The notes: generated from the letters alone by a model not told the origin. Counted from the first letter of the stretch, positions 30,168 through 39,712 are shown. The stretch: 64,000 nt of DNA from an uncultured Bacteroidota bacterium (GCA_937124965.1 CAKZLB010000032.1:94968-158967), one strand, 5' to 3'. Made by a program: numbers and translations.

Positions 30168-32732
30168 ATGAATCGTTGGAAACAAAACTTAGGCCTTTTT
30201 ACATTAGCAATCATCGCAGTTTTAACTGGATGTAAAGTAAGTTTACAGGAAGCAGATAAAAATTACAAATTGCACCAGTATGCTATTTCTGCCGACATGT
30301 ACGAGCAGGTACTGAAAACTAATGATGAGCTTACCAAAGTTCAAAAGCAAGATATTGCTTTTCGAGCGGGCGAATCCTACAGACACAATCACGATAGTAA
30401 ACGTGCATTAAAAATGTACTCTAAGGCGATCAAATATGGTCGTAAAGATGCAATTGCTGCGATGAGAGAAGCTGAAATGTACATGGAGCAAGGCATCTAC
30501 ACTGAAGCATTAACGAAGCTAAAAGAGTTTAAAAAGAATAATCCTGCTGAGCCAGGTATCGATAGATTGATCGAAGGCTGTGAACTAGCTCTAAAATGTG
30601 AAGACCAAAAGACACGATATATCATTGAGAACTTCAAAGTTGCAAACCAATCGAAAGTGGATGATATGGTTCCAAGATATGCCGACAGAAAGCACAGAAC
30701 AATTATGTTTACCTCCGACCGTGAGGAAGGTGTGAGTAGCAAGCAGTTAAAATGGACAGGTAGAAGTTTTGGAGACTTTTGGGTAACCGAGCAAAAAGGA
30801 AGACGTGGAAAGGTTAAATGGCAAAAACCAGTCTTGGTAGATGGTTTTACAGAGTTTTTTGACGGAATGGCTACGTTTGATAGACGTTACTCAACAATGT
30901 ACTTTACGCAGTGTAACGGTATGGACGGTAAAGACACAACGTGTAAAATATATGAAGCTAAAAAGCGTGGAAAAGCGTGGGAAGTAAACCCAGAGCCACT
31001 TCCTTTTTGTAGTGACTTATTTGACTGCGGTCATCCAGCATTATCGCCAGATGGAACTAAATTATACTTCGTAAGTGACATGGAAGGAAGCATGCAAGAC
31101 GAAGATCAGAACCCTCGAGAAAGAACCAAAGATATTTATGTTGTGAATTATGTACGACGTGGTAAAACATGGAGTGCTCCAATTAACCTTGGTCCAGCTA
31201 TTAACACAACTGGCGACGAGAAGTTTCCGTATGTTCATGAAGATGGAACACTATACTTTTCATCTGATGGACACGTAACACTTGGGGGACTTGATATTCT
31301 CCATGCAAAACAGCTAAGTGAAAGCCCAACTGATTGGTCTGATCCCGTTAACATGGGATGTCCAGTTAATTCTAATGGTGACGACTTTGGTATCATGTTA
31401 GATTCTGATAAAGAACACGGATTCTTTACATCAGATCGATCTAGAGGCGATGACGATATTTATGAGTTCAGCATGACTCCAATTATCCTTTTACTGAAAG
31501 GAACTGTTACTGATTGTGATAACACACTTCCATTACAAAATGCACAAATTGTAATAAGTAACGATAAGGATTCTACAAAAATTCGCTTAACAACAGACGA
31601 ACGTGGTTACTATGAAACCCCGCTGAAGTTAGGTGTGAATTATGAAATTAAATGTTCTAAACGTGAAGATTACTTCTACGATGCTGAACCTAAATTTGTT
31701 TCAACAGTAGATTTAGATCAGAGTGCTGAATGGATTAAAGACTTCTGTCTTAAAAATCAGTGTAATGATGTTTTCGTTCTACCAATTTATTACGGTCTTG
31801 ACTCTGCATTCTTGCGTAACGAATCTAAAAAAGTGTTAGACGGTTTAATTGCAACACTTAAAAAGTATCCAAAAATGAGTGTTGAGCTTGGGTCACACAC
31901 AGATTGTAGAGCTCCTTATGAGTACAATAGAGAGTTATCTCAAAGACGGGCAGATTCTGCAGTTCAATATATTCTAAAAAGTGGTATTAACCCATATCGA
32001 TTGGAAGCACGTGGTTATGGTGAGTCTCAATTAACAAACGAGTGTGCGTGTGAAGGTCGTGAAGTGGTTCCTTGTACCGAAGAAAAACATCAAGAAAATA
32101 GACGTACTACTGTAAAAGTTGTAAATTGTAAATACGAGTTTAAATGGAGCAACCCTGAAGTTCAAGACACCAATGTAGTTGCAATGGAAGGTGAAACTAT
32201 TTACAGTAAGGTCATTATTCAAGCCCGTAAAGATTATATCAAGAACCACGGGTCAGAATACGAAAAAGAAATCAAGAAGCTTCAAGAAGAAAAGAAACGA
32301 CAAGAAGAAGAAGCAGAACGAAAGCGTTTGGAAGCGATGTATGATATGATTCCAATCGTTCAAAAGCGTGATAAATACTACCTAACTGGAACTATCGGAA
32401 GAAAGCGAATCAACTTCGAATACATTGAAGATGGGTCAAGGGTTGAAATTACACAACGTGATGTAGAAGCCATGTTAAAAGCAGGAACTATTTCAGTGAG
32501 TGACTTTTCTGATGGAAACAAAAAACTTAAACTTACAGATGGTACCAAGTTGACTAGTACATCGTTTAAAATTCCTACGTTACAATTCGACGGTGTTACT
32601 CTTGAAAAAGTACGTTGTAAGATGATTGACAACTCAAAAAAGCCAAATATTGGTGGCGGCGTTTTCACGAGAATTTATCTCGATGCTGAAGTTAAAGGTG
32701 ATAAATTATTCTTAACAAAAGAGCAGGAGTAA
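30168..32732 (+). CDS. PorE-like outer-membrane lipoprotein: TPR, WD40-type propeller, CarboxypepD-like and OmpA domains, with a C-terminal extension
   Basis: 854 residues. Lipobox LTGC gives Cys22. TPR-type helices span about 30-150; a PD40-type propeller about 155-440 (PALSPDGTKLYFVSD, SPPD-like turns); a carboxypeptidase-regulatory-like sandwich about 445-530 (LLLKGTVTDCDNTLPLQNAQ); and an OmpA C-like peptidoglycan-binding domain about 535-650 (GSHTDCRAPYEYNRELSQRRA). That domain order is the one described for PorE, a T9SS component that links the outer membrane to peptidoglycan. After it come a Lys/Glu coiled coil (about 695-730) and a 120-residue beta-rich domain with aspartic-protease-like FDGVTLEKVRC text, which PorE itself lacks. 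A terminator follows. Confidence 0.85.
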   Translation: MNRWKQNLGLFTLAIIAVLTGCKVSLQEADKNYKLHQYAISADMYEQVLKTNDELTKVQKQDIAFRAGESYRHNHDSKRALKMYSKAIKYGRKDAIAAMREAEMYMEQGIYTEALTKLKEFKKNNPAEPGIDRLIEGCELALKCEDQKTRYIIENFKVANQSKVDDMVPRYADRKHRTIMFTSDREEGVSSKQLKWTGRSFGDFWVTEQKGRRGKVKWQKPVLVDGFTEFFDGMATFDRRYSTMYFTQCNGMDGKDTTCKIYEAKKRGKAWEVNPEPLPFCSDLFDCGHPALSPDGTKLYFVSDMEGSMQDEDQNPRERTKDIYVVNYVRRGKTWSAPINLGPAINTTGDEKFPYVHEDGTLYFSSDGHVTLGGLDILHAKQLSESPTDWSDPVNMGCPVNSNGDDFGIMLDSDKEHGFFTSDRSRGDDDIYEFSMTPIILLLKGTVTDCDNTLPLQNAQIVISNDKDSTKIRLTTDERGYYETPLKLGVNYEIKCSKREDYFYDAEPKFVSTVDLDQSAEWIKDFCLKNQCNDVFVLPIYYGLDSAFLRNESKKVLDGLIATLKKYPKMSVELGSHTDCRAPYEYNRELSQRRADSAVQYILKSGINPYRLEARGYGESQLTNECACEGREVVPCTEEKHQENRRTTVKVVNCKYEFKWSNPEVQDTNVVAMEGETIYSKVIIQARKDYIKNHGSEYEKEIKKLQEEKKRQEEEAERKRLEAMYDMIPIVQKRDKYYLTGTIGRKRINFEYIEDGSRVEITQRDVEAMLKAGTISVSDFSDGNKKLKLTDGTKLTSTSFKIPTLQFDGVTLEKVRCKMIDNSKKPNIGGGVFTRIYLDAEVKGDKLFLTKEQE

Positions 32733-32762
32733 CTTGTAATCGACTAAAAAGATATTCATTTG

Positions 32763-32795
32763 AAGTCCGCAACTTAATTGATGCGGACTTTTTTT
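32763..32795 (+). terminator. Intrinsic terminator after the PorE-like gene
   Basis: A 9-bp stem (AAGTCCGCA with TGCGGACTT, 10-base loop) is followed by a run of T. It lies about 30 bases after the stop. Confidence 0.88.
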
Positions 32796-32846
32796 GTTTC
32801 AAGTTACAAGCAATTCTATCATCCACAGGAAATAGTCTAAAGAAAC

Positions 32847-32854
32847 TATCTTTG
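32847..32854 (+). promoter_or_regulatory. Bacteroidota -7 element before purM
   Basis: TATCTTTG, an exact TAnnTTTG match, ends 17 bases before the purM ATG, directly after the preceding terminator. The -33 box is not obvious. Confidence 0.55.
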
Positions 32855-32871
32855 CGCCACAATTGTTATTC

Positions 32872-34041
32872 ATGAGTCGGTATTCGAAACGAGGAGTAAG
32901 CTCCAAAAAAGAAGATGTACATAATGCAATCGCAAACCTAGATAAAGGGTTGTACCCAAATGCTTTTTGTAAAATAATTCCAGATTATTTAGGAAACGAT
33001 GAAACATATTGTAACATCATGCATGCTGACGGGGCTGGTACAAAATCATCTTTGGCCTATTTGTACTGGAAAGAAACAGGCGATTTAAGCGTTTGGAAAG
33101 GGATCGCTCAAGATGCAATTGTCATGAATTTAGATGACTTACTTTGTGTAGGAGTAACTGATCAGTTTTTATTGAGTTCAACAATTGGTAGAAACAAAAA
33201 CAAAGTTCCAGGAGAAGTGATTTCTGCGATCATCAACGGGACAAATGAGTTTATTGAAGAAATGAACGATCATGGCGTTTCTATCATTCAAACAGGTGGA
33301 GAAACCGCCGATGTGGGAGATTTAGTTCGAACCATTATTGTTGATAGCACAGTTACATCACGTGCAAAACGAAATTCGATTATCCCAAACCATATCAAAC
33401 CAACTGACGTGGTGATTGGACTAGCGTCCCATGGACAAGCAAGTTATGAGACCTATTACAATGCCGGAATGGGGAGTAATGGTTTAACCTCTGCTCGACA
33501 CGATATTTTCAAGAAAGAATACATTACCAAATATCCTGAAAGCTTCGACCCTGAAATTGATTTAGAATTAGTGTATTCAGGAAGTTATGGGTTAACAGAT
33601 ACGGTGAGTGATATGCCAGTTGATATGGGAAAGGCAGTATTATCTCCAACCAGAACATATGCACCTGTAATTCACGAAATTTTGTCCAACATGCGGTCAG
33701 AAATAAATGGAATTATCCATTGTTCTGGTGGTGCACAAACCAAGGTATTGCGATTTATTAAGGACACGAAAGTTGTTAAAGATAATTTAATGGTAATCCC
33801 ACCATTGTTTAAATACATTCAGCAAGAATCAGGCAGTGACATGCGTGAAATGATGGAAGTATTTAACATGGGGCATCGAATGGAAATTTACACTGCAGAA
33901 GCAAATGCAGCAGAAATTATTTCCATTGCAAAAAGCTTTAACATTGATGCTCAAATCGTTGGTAAATGTGAACCAACTACTGGACAAGAATTAGAAATAT
34001 CGCATAACGGCGAAACCGTAAATTGGAACTTCTCGGAATAA
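32872..34041 (+). CDS. purM: Phosphoribosylformylglycinamidine cyclo-ligase (AIR synthase), Bacteroidota form
   Basis: 389 residues from the ATG at 32872; a TTG three codons upstream is less likely. Typical motifs are SRYSKRGVSS at the start, HADGAGTKS near residue 52, QDAIVMNLDDLLCVG (metal and ATP site) and TGGETADVGD. The length is about 40 residues more than in enterobacteria, as usual in this phylum. It closes the imidazole ring in purine synthesis using ATP. Its stop is 1 base from the TTG start of rlmN, so both are read from one transcript. Confidence 0.93.
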   Translation: MSRYSKRGVSSKKEDVHNAIANLDKGLYPNAFCKIIPDYLGNDETYCNIMHADGAGTKSSLAYLYWKETGDLSVWKGIAQDAIVMNLDDLLCVGVTDQFLLSSTIGRNKNKVPGEVISAIINGTNEFIEEMNDHGVSIIQTGGETADVGDLVRTIIVDSTVTSRAKRNSIIPNHIKPTDVVIGLASHGQASYETYYNAGMGSNGLTSARHDIFKKEYITKYPESFDPEIDLELVYSGSYGLTDTVSDMPVDMGKAVLSPTRTYAPVIHEILSNMRSEINGIIHCSGGAQTKVLRFIKDTKVVKDNLMVIPPLFKYIQQESGSDMREMMEVFNMGHRMEIYTAEANAAEIISIAKSFNIDAQIVGKCEPTTGQELEISHNGETVNWNFSE

Positions 34042-34042
34042 A

Positions 34043-35095
34043 TTGGAAGAAACAAAACCGATATTGAACAAAGACATCCGAGACCAAACATTGGAGCAGC
34101 TAACTTCGACCATGGTTGAGTGGGGTGAAAAAGCGTTTCGAGCAAAGCAAGTGTTTGAATGGCTATGGAAAAAGCGTGCACGTTCATTTGAAGAAATGAC
34201 CAATATTTCAACCGCTCTGCGTGAAAAGCTGAGTGCTCATTATAGCTTCCACACCATTAAACCCGATTTAGTTCAAAAGAGCAATGACGGAACCATCAAA
34301 ATTGGTTTTCGATTGCACGATGGTAACTTAGTAGAAGGTGTTTTAATACCAACTGCTAAACGAATGACGGCCTGTGTTTCAAGTCAAGTAGGTTGTAGTT
34401 TAAGTTGTACGTTTTGTGCAACGGGTTACTTAAAACGCGAACGTAACCTGAAACATTATGAGGTTTTTGATCAGGTGGCGATTATTGATGATTTAGCACG
34501 AAAAAATTATGATATTCCGTTATCGAATATTGTATTTATGGGCATGGGTGAACCATTGCTGAATTACAAAGAAGTATTAGAAGGAATTAACCACATTACC
34601 CATCCCGATCAAATGGGTATGTCTCCCAGTCGAATTACGTTGAGCACCGCTGGTGTAACAAAAATGATTCGCAAATTGGCAGACGATGGTGTTCGTTTTA
34701 ATCTTGCGTTGTCACTGCATGCGGCTACAAACGAGAAGCGTTCGAAGATTATGCCTATCAACGACACAAATAGTCTTGAAGATTTGGTGGAAGCGTTGAA
34801 CTATTTTTATGACAATACAGGTTCAAGAATCACCTTGGAATATTGCGTTATAAATGAGGTGAACGATCATATTGAAGACGCGGAGGAATTAGCTCATTTC
34901 GCTCGACAAATTACCTGTAAGATCAATCTAATTGAGTACAACGCCATCGACAATGCGGAGTATTTAGGATCTTCAGGAAATCGAATTGACACCTTTGCCA
35001 AACATCTTGAAAAGCGCAAACTCATTGTAAATGTCCGTCGAAGTCGAGGGAAAGACATCGATGCGGCATGTGGTCAGTTGGCGAATAAGAATTAA
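34043..35095 (+). CDS. rlmN: 23S rRNA / tRNA adenine C2-methyltransferase, radical SAM
   Basis: 350 residues with a TTG start; the first internal ATG would delete the conserved DIRDQTLEQL segment. The radical SAM cysteines are C118, C122 and C125 (CSLSCTFC, the RlmN CxxxCxxC form), with ATGY just after, GMGEPLLN for SAM binding, and a C-terminal cysteine in DAACGQ that accepts the methyl intermediate. It methylates A2503 of 23S rRNA and A37 of some tRNAs. It follows purM by one base. Confidence 0.95.
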   Translation: MEETKPILNKDIRDQTLEQLTSTMVEWGEKAFRAKQVFEWLWKKRARSFEEMTNISTALREKLSAHYSFHTIKPDLVQKSNDGTIKIGFRLHDGNLVEGVLIPTAKRMTACVSSQVGCSLSCTFCATGYLKRERNLKHYEVFDQVAIIDDLARKNYDIPLSNIVFMGMGEPLLNYKEVLEGINHITHPDQMGMSPSRITLSTAGVTKMIRKLADDGVRFNLALSLHAATNEKRSKIMPINDTNSLEDLVEALNYFYDNTGSRITLEYCVINEVNDHIEDAEELAHFARQITCKINLIEYNAIDNAEYLGSSGNRIDTFAKHLEKRKLIVNVRRSRGKDIDAACGQLANKN

Positions 35096-35133
35096 TTTGT
35101 TACCGTTTTTTCATACTTTCGTTGATACCACCT

Positions 35134-35892
35134 ATGAAATACCTGTCTTTTGTGGGATTACTAATTTTGTGTTTTTCACAGTCATTTGGAATCAAACCAC
35201 TTAAAAAATATCAAACCACCCCAAACCAATACAACTTACCGTTTACTGATAAAATGTTGGTTTCTACTGATAGTGCCCTCATTAGCACTTGGTATCTAAG
35301 GCACGACTCTATTCCAAAAGGCACCTATATGTTGGCTTATGGTGATGCAGGAAATAAGAGTTATTTAGTTCAACATGCATATATGTTTTATCATCAGGGC
35401 TACGATGTACTGCTTTTTGACTATCGTGGATTTGGTGGAAGTTCAGACTTTCAGCATGACTCGACCTTTCTGTACCATAAAGAGTATTTCGAAGATTTTC
35501 AGACCGTTTATGACTATGTCCAAAGTGTAAACAGAGGTCCCCGACTACACATATACGCCCAATCTATGGGAACTATATTTGCGATACGTGTTCAACTGTT
35601 AGATAACAACTTTTTAATCTTAGATAGTCCAGTGCTAAGTCTCAAATACGCAAGGAAAGCCCTTTTAAAATCGAAAAACAAGAAACTCAAAACCCCGAAG
35701 TTACATCCAAAACATTCACCTAAAAACTTAATTATATTTTACGGGCTAAAGGATATATTAATCCAATCAAAAGACATAGAAACGTATATAAACGGTAAAG
35801 CAGTTTTGTTAAATGTTTTAGACGTCAACCATCTAGGCTCAATCAGTTACTTGCAAAATAGCTATTTTGATTTTATTCGTCTGGCCGTTAAC
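35134..35892 (+). CDS. Exported alpha/beta hydrolase
   Basis: 252 residues from the ATG at 35134, which gives a signal peptide (KYLSFVGLLILCFSQSFG); stop codon TAG directly after 35892. The hydrolase fold shows in VLLFDYRGFGGS at 92-103 (the YRGFGxS oxyanion turn), nucleophile S144 in YAQSMGT, an acid in YGLKDILI and a histidine in VNHLGS near the end. The elbow reads A-x-S-x-G where most have G-x-S-x-G. It resembles small peptidase-S9-like or YfhR-type membrane-associated hydrolases. The substrate is unknown. It sits between rlmN and the duplicated T9SS locus. Confidence 0.75.
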
Positions 35893-35920
35893 TAGCGAAT
35901 AAGAATTAATTCATTTGGTG

Positions 35921-35928
35921 TAACTTTG
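35921..35928 (+). promoter_or_regulatory. Bacteroidota -7 element, first T9SS cargo copy
   Basis: TAACTTTG, followed by GGTA, ends 7 bases before the ATG. The same 8 bases and the same spacing occur before the second copy at 37806, so promoter and gene were duplicated together. Confidence 0.6.
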
Positions 35929-35935
35929 GTACACC

Positions 35936-36823
35936 ATGAAACATTTCAAACTATTAATCCTATTTCTTTTTCTCAGTGGCTGGACCCATGAATTAGTTCA
36001 TGCACAATGTTCCCCTACTCTACGAGAGATTTACGATTTTGAAGTTGGTGATCAGTTTTTTTATCGTACCACTAAAATCGTACATGATACGCGAGAATAT
36101 CTCTATTATAGCTACGAAAATTACGAAATCATTTCAAAGTATATCAACGGAGATACACTCAGATATGTAAGGAAAAGTGATAAGAACATTTTTGATACTT
36201 TACACTTTGTTGATTCAACATTTCACCCACTTAATCATTGCAATAAATACGGTGATACCATTTTAAACCAGTCATGCATGGACCTTACCAGGGAAACATG
36301 GTCTCAAGTGTATATCACTCGCTACTTAGAAGGTCAACGATTGAAAATGTTCGGATCACAAGAATTAGGTCAAGTTTGGCTAGAAAACGACTTGGGGTTT
36401 TATGATTTTACACTAGATGATTTTATTTATTTTAGTCGATCTTGTTACAGCATATACAAAGAAGGACTAGGATTGTTTAAGAAAGGTTATTCTGTGTTCG
36501 AGCTAGGGGAAGATTACGAACTGCAAAAACGCATTCGAGGCACTGATACAATTTCAATTAAACTAAGCACTCGAGAGCCCGAATTGTCTAATGCAATTAC
36601 TGTTTACCCAAATCCAGCAGTATCTCAATGCACGGTAAAATCACCCCTACAAATTGAAAAAGTTGTGGTGCTAAATGCTCATGGACAAATTCAACCTATA
36701 GCTGTTTTAGAACGTCATCAGAAAACAGCAACCCTTGATACAAAGAATCTCGCTGAAGGCATTTACCATATCCGAATTCAAACCAGCAGCGGTTATGCAA
36801 TTAAGAAGTTTGTAAAGTTGTAA
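35936..36823 (+). CDS. T9SS type A sorted secreted protein, copy 1 of a duplicated family
   Basis: 295 residues: signal peptide 1-23 (ending VHAQ), an unknown domain of about 190 residues beginning SPTLREIYDFEVGDQFFYR, then a T9SS C-terminal domain from about 220 (VYPNPAVSQCTVKS, a GYAIKKFVKL end). It has no recognised enzymatic motif. Copy 2 at 37821 shares almost the same first 40 and last 95 residues, while the centre has diverged strongly. The gene is followed after 4 bases by a second gene type of unknown function. Export by T9SS is well supported; its role outside is unknown. Confidence 0.82.
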   Translation: MKHFKLLILFLFLSGWTHELVHAQCSPTLREIYDFEVGDQFFYRTTKIVHDTREYLYYSYENYEIISKYINGDTLRYVRKSDKNIFDTLHFVDSTFHPLNHCNKYGDTILNQSCMDLTRETWSQVYITRYLEGQRLKMFGSQELGQVWLENDLGFYDFTLDDFIYFSRSCYSIYKEGLGLFKKGYSVFELGEDYELQKRIRGTDTISIKLSTREPELSNAITVYPNPAVSQCTVKSPLQIEKVVVLNAHGQIQPIAVLERHQKTATLDTKNLAEGIYHIRIQTSSGYAIKKFVKL

Positions 36824-36827
36824 AATA

Positions 36828-37721
36828 ATGAAGTTTTTGTTGATCTTGTGTTTGGGATTGGCGGTAAGTTTTAAAGGATTTACCCAGACGTCACTTGAAG
36901 TAGATTATGTAATAGAAAACTATCAAGAAGGTGACTTTTATGTAGAGTACACTTCAAAAAAAGACAATGAAGTAATTCATTTTGTTATTCAAGAGTATGG
37001 CATGTGGGCAGACACAATTGAATTATTCGATAGTGCCGACATTCATGTCAGTGTTAAACACAATGGAACTGTAGTTTATGAATCTGACTTGAACATTAAA
37101 CCAGAAGTCGTAAACTATTATTATGTTCACTTGAGTCAAAGTACTTGGCCGAACGACTATGACTCCATCTTCAAGGAAAGCTATGAACAAAATATGTGGT
37201 TTGGTTCAAATATCTTTAACCGGTCACCTGATTCAAGAGACCTTCAAGTCATATCCATAAACTATGGTTTTGGTGGTTATAATATGCTGACGAACTCATT
37301 AGGTGCGTTGATTTACGGTGAAGGAAACTACGACATAGTAAGCTTCAAAAAATCATCCAACAACCAGAAGAAAAGATATAATTATACAACTGTAAATAGC
37401 GGCGCCATGGTTCGATTTCTGCCTTTTGGGTTTCGAAATAGTAACTATTGGAAACGAAATTTTCATGTCGACCTTGGAGCATCATACTACTTTCCACTCC
37501 GTTTCAGATACGTGACCATTCAAAACAATTTAAAAGTGAAAGAAAAAAATTTAGTCACCTACAATGACTTTAGAATCAACGCAAGAATTGGAATCGGCCC
37601 ACTCGCTTTTTTCGCAAACTACCGTTTAAATAATGTGATTAAAAGGACCGGATACTTACAAATGCCCACTTTCACTATTGGGTTTGGAATGAATGCTTTT
37701 GGAGAAGTTTTAGCACCTTAG
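36828..37721 (+). CDS. Secreted protein of unknown family, beta-rich, cotranscribed with T9SS cargo copy 1
   Basis: 297 residues with a signal peptide at 1-19 (ending FTQ). The N-terminal half is an Ig-like strand set (VDYVIENYQEGDFYVEY, VVYESDLNIKPEVV); the C-terminal half has barrel-like amphipathic strands (VDLGASYYFPLRFRY, MPTFTIGFGMNAFGEVL). There is no T9SS sorting domain. It may be an outer-membrane partner of the T9SS cargo encoded 4 bases upstream. A likely decayed copy of its last 14 codons lies at 39713-39757. No known family was recognised. Confidence 0.65.
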   Translation: MKFLLILCLGLAVSFKGFTQTSLEVDYVIENYQEGDFYVEYTSKKDNEVIHFVIQEYGMWADTIELFDSADIHVSVKHNGTVVYESDLNIKPEVVNYYYVHLSQSTWPNDYDSIFKESYEQNMWFGSNIFNRSPDSRDLQVISINYGFGGYNMLTNSLGALIYGEGNYDIVSFKKSSNNQKKRYNYTTVNSGAMVRFLPFGFRNSNYWKRNFHVDLGASYYFPLRFRYVTIQNNLKVKEKNLVTYNDFRINARIGIGPLAFFANYRLNNVIKRTGYLQMPTFTIGFGMNAFGEVLAP

Positions 37722-37783
37722 GCTTACTTAATAATTTGAAAAGTCAATACGTTAAACTCATCAATATAGCAGTTAACTAACAA

Positions 37784-37813
37784 TTTGATTTTGTTTCAAT
37801 TAATGTAACTTTG
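37784..37813 (+). promoter_or_regulatory. Promoter of T9SS cargo copy 2 (-33 TTTG and -7 TAACTTTG)
   Basis: TTTG at 37784-37787 and TAACTTTG at 37806-37813 are 18 bases apart, a good match to the Bacteroidota TTTG / TAnnTTTG promoter. The -7 element ends 7 bases before the ATG of copy 2. Confidence 0.62.
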
Positions 37814-37820
37814 GTAAACC

Positions 37821-38711
37821 ATGAAACATTTCAAACTATTACTCCTATTTCTTTTTCTCAGTGGCTGGACCCATGAATTAGTTCATGCACAATGTTCCCC
37901 TACTCTACGAGAGATTTACGATTTTGAAGTTGGTGATCAATTCTTTTACCGAATTACAGATAGAAGTGATGATGCACGCGGACCAGAATATTATTATGAT
38001 TATGAAAATTTTGAAATCATGTCCAAGTATGTCAACGGAGATACACTCAGATATGTAAGGAAAAGTGATAAAAACTTATTAGATACTTTATTAATTGTTG
38101 ATTCAATAAATCACCCACTAAATGGCTGTAATTATTACAGAGATACAATTATTAACCAATCTTGTTTAGCTCAAATCAAAGAGCCATGGGCTCATATTTA
38201 CATCAGCCGACACCTAGATCGTCGAAAACTGAAAATGTTTGGAAGTTTTCAATTAGGAAACATGTATTTACCCAACGATTCTGGGTATTTCGACTTTACA
38301 TTTATTGATTTCACCTACTACAGTCTATCTTGTTATTCAATCTATAAAGAAGGTTTAGGTTTATTTAATAAAGGTGAGTTTTGGTTCGAAAATGGAGAAT
38401 TTTACGAATTGCAAAAACGCATTCGAGGTACTGATACAATTTCAATTAAACTAAGCACTCCAACTACTAAGTTGTCCAAGGCTATTGCGATTTACCCAAA
38501 TCCAGCAGTATCTCAATGCACGGTAAAATCACCTTTACAAATACAAAAAATTGTGGTGCTAAATGCTCATGGACAAATTCAACATATAGATGTTTTAGAA
38601 CGTCATCAGAAAACAGCAACACTTGACACTAAAGACCTTGCGGCAGGCATTTACTACATCCGAATACAAACCAGCAGTGGTTATGCAATTAAGAAGTTTG
38701 TAAAATTATAA
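37821..38711 (+). CDS. T9SS type A sorted secreted protein, copy 2 of a duplicated family
   Basis: 296 residues, homologous to the gene at 35936 over its full length. The first 117 bases differ at one position between the copies, and the T9SS domain is also nearly identical at the DNA level, but residues about 45-210 are only roughly half identical. A short central block (NGDTLRYVRKSDKN) is again conserved. This mosaic suggests either gene conversion at the ends or selection for change in the middle. Signal peptide 1-23; sorting domain from about 221. Unlike copy 1 it is not followed closely by the second gene type; a 173-residue membrane protein comes after 140 bases. Confidence 0.82.
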   Translation: MKHFKLLLLFLFLSGWTHELVHAQCSPTLREIYDFEVGDQFFYRITDRSDDARGPEYYYDYENFEIMSKYVNGDTLRYVRKSDKNLLDTLLIVDSINHPLNGCNYYRDTIINQSCLAQIKEPWAHIYISRHLDRRKLKMFGSFQLGNMYLPNDSGYFDFTFIDFTYYSLSCYSIYKEGLGLFNKGEFWFENGEFYELQKRIRGTDTISIKLSTPTTKLSKAIAIYPNPAVSQCTVKSPLQIQKIVVLNAHGQIQHIDVLERHQKTATLDTKDLAAGIYYIRIQTSSGYAIKKFVKL

Positions 38712-38851
38712 CAACGCTTAACGTTGATATTCGTCGCTTTTAAAACCATCATTTAATACTAGGAATTGGGCAAATCAGGTTTCTAGTTAATACACCCTTA
38801 AGTCTAAAAAGAAATAATAGCTCATGATACAAACTAGTTATTCTCAATTAT

Positions 38852-39373
38852 ATGATGAAATGGCATAGAATTACAGTGACAAAATCTTCCAAAACTAAAG
38901 ATGTACTCATTCAGGATATTGCGAAAGGATTAGAACTTGAAAAATCCTTTTTTATCCATCAAATCGTGCATAGCATTTTCCCGTTTTTTAATCGTCAAAA
39001 CAAATTCGAAGGTGTGATAAAAAACAATCAGTTTAGTATTTTTGGTCGGCGTATGTTTTGGGGAGCTTTTGTACCCTTCGTCATTAATATTAAAGGCCAT
39101 ATTCAATCAAAAGAATCAGGTTCAGAAGTCGAATTATCAGGATCATACACATTTTTGGGAAAGTACTATGTAACCATAAATATTTTAGCTGCAACAGTCT
39201 GTGGACTATATATGATAATTCAGAATCAAATTAATGATTTGTGGGTTCCGTTCTTAATAAATGCTGTTGGATGCTATTTCTTAATACCAATATTTGCGCA
39301 ATGGAACTTTCAAAGTGTAACAAATGCGATTCAAGAAATAATAAATGAGCACAACATTAAATGTCAGTCATAG
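38852..39373 (+). CDS. Small membrane protein of unknown family
   Basis: 173 residues. The N-terminal 90 residues are soluble and mixed (KWHRITVTKSSKTKDVLIQD, an FKGH-type strand). Two hydrophobic helices lie at about 107-124 (VTINILAATVCGLYMII) and 132-150 (WVPFLINAVGCYFLIPIFA). A short C-terminal tail follows. The start is one of two adjacent ATGs. No family was recognised and the gene has no close partner; it may belong to the accessory material of the duplicated locus. Confidence 0.55.
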   Translation: MMKWHRITVTKSSKTKDVLIQDIAKGLELEKSFFIHQIVHSIFPFFNRQNKFEGVIKNNQFSIFGRRMFWGAFVPFVINIKGHIQSKESGSEVELSGSYTFLGKYYVTINILAATVCGLYMIIQNQINDLWVPFLINAVGCYFLIPIFAQWNFQSVTNAIQEIINEHNIKCQS

Positions 39374-39712
39374 CCGCAAAAAGCCTACACAATCCCAAGC
39401 TAAGCCTAATAGCCGCAACCATTCACCATTCAGCAGATTCTTCGCTTCTTCCTATCGTCAGAAACTCTGAAAGTCGATCATAAGGAAATCGTTTCTCGTC
39501 CATGAAAGATGCGAAGGGAGCGTTGGCCTGTCAAAAATGCGCCTGCTTGTCGTTAGACATTGGGGGCGGTGCAGGCTTGAGCGGTGGAAGTCATATTTTT
39601 GACTTGACTTTTCAGCAGGTAGTCTGACACGTTTGCATCCTTTTTTCCTCTAACGGAAAAAGAATGTCAGGCTATAGGATGAAAAACTAAGCGACAATTA
39701 ATATAATTATAA
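39374..39712. other. GC-rich non-coding patch, possible dispersed intergenic repeat
   Basis: The gap after the membrane protein has a composition unlike its surroundings, especially at about 39480-39600 (GGGGGCGGTGCAGG and similar). No full reading frame exists on either strand; the reverse strand has a 30-codon open stretch reading FMDEKRFPYDRLSEFLTIG that may be a fragment. Short inverted words (GACTTGACTTTT region, TAACGG) are present but no clear stem. It may be a repeated intergenic element. Confidence 0.35.
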
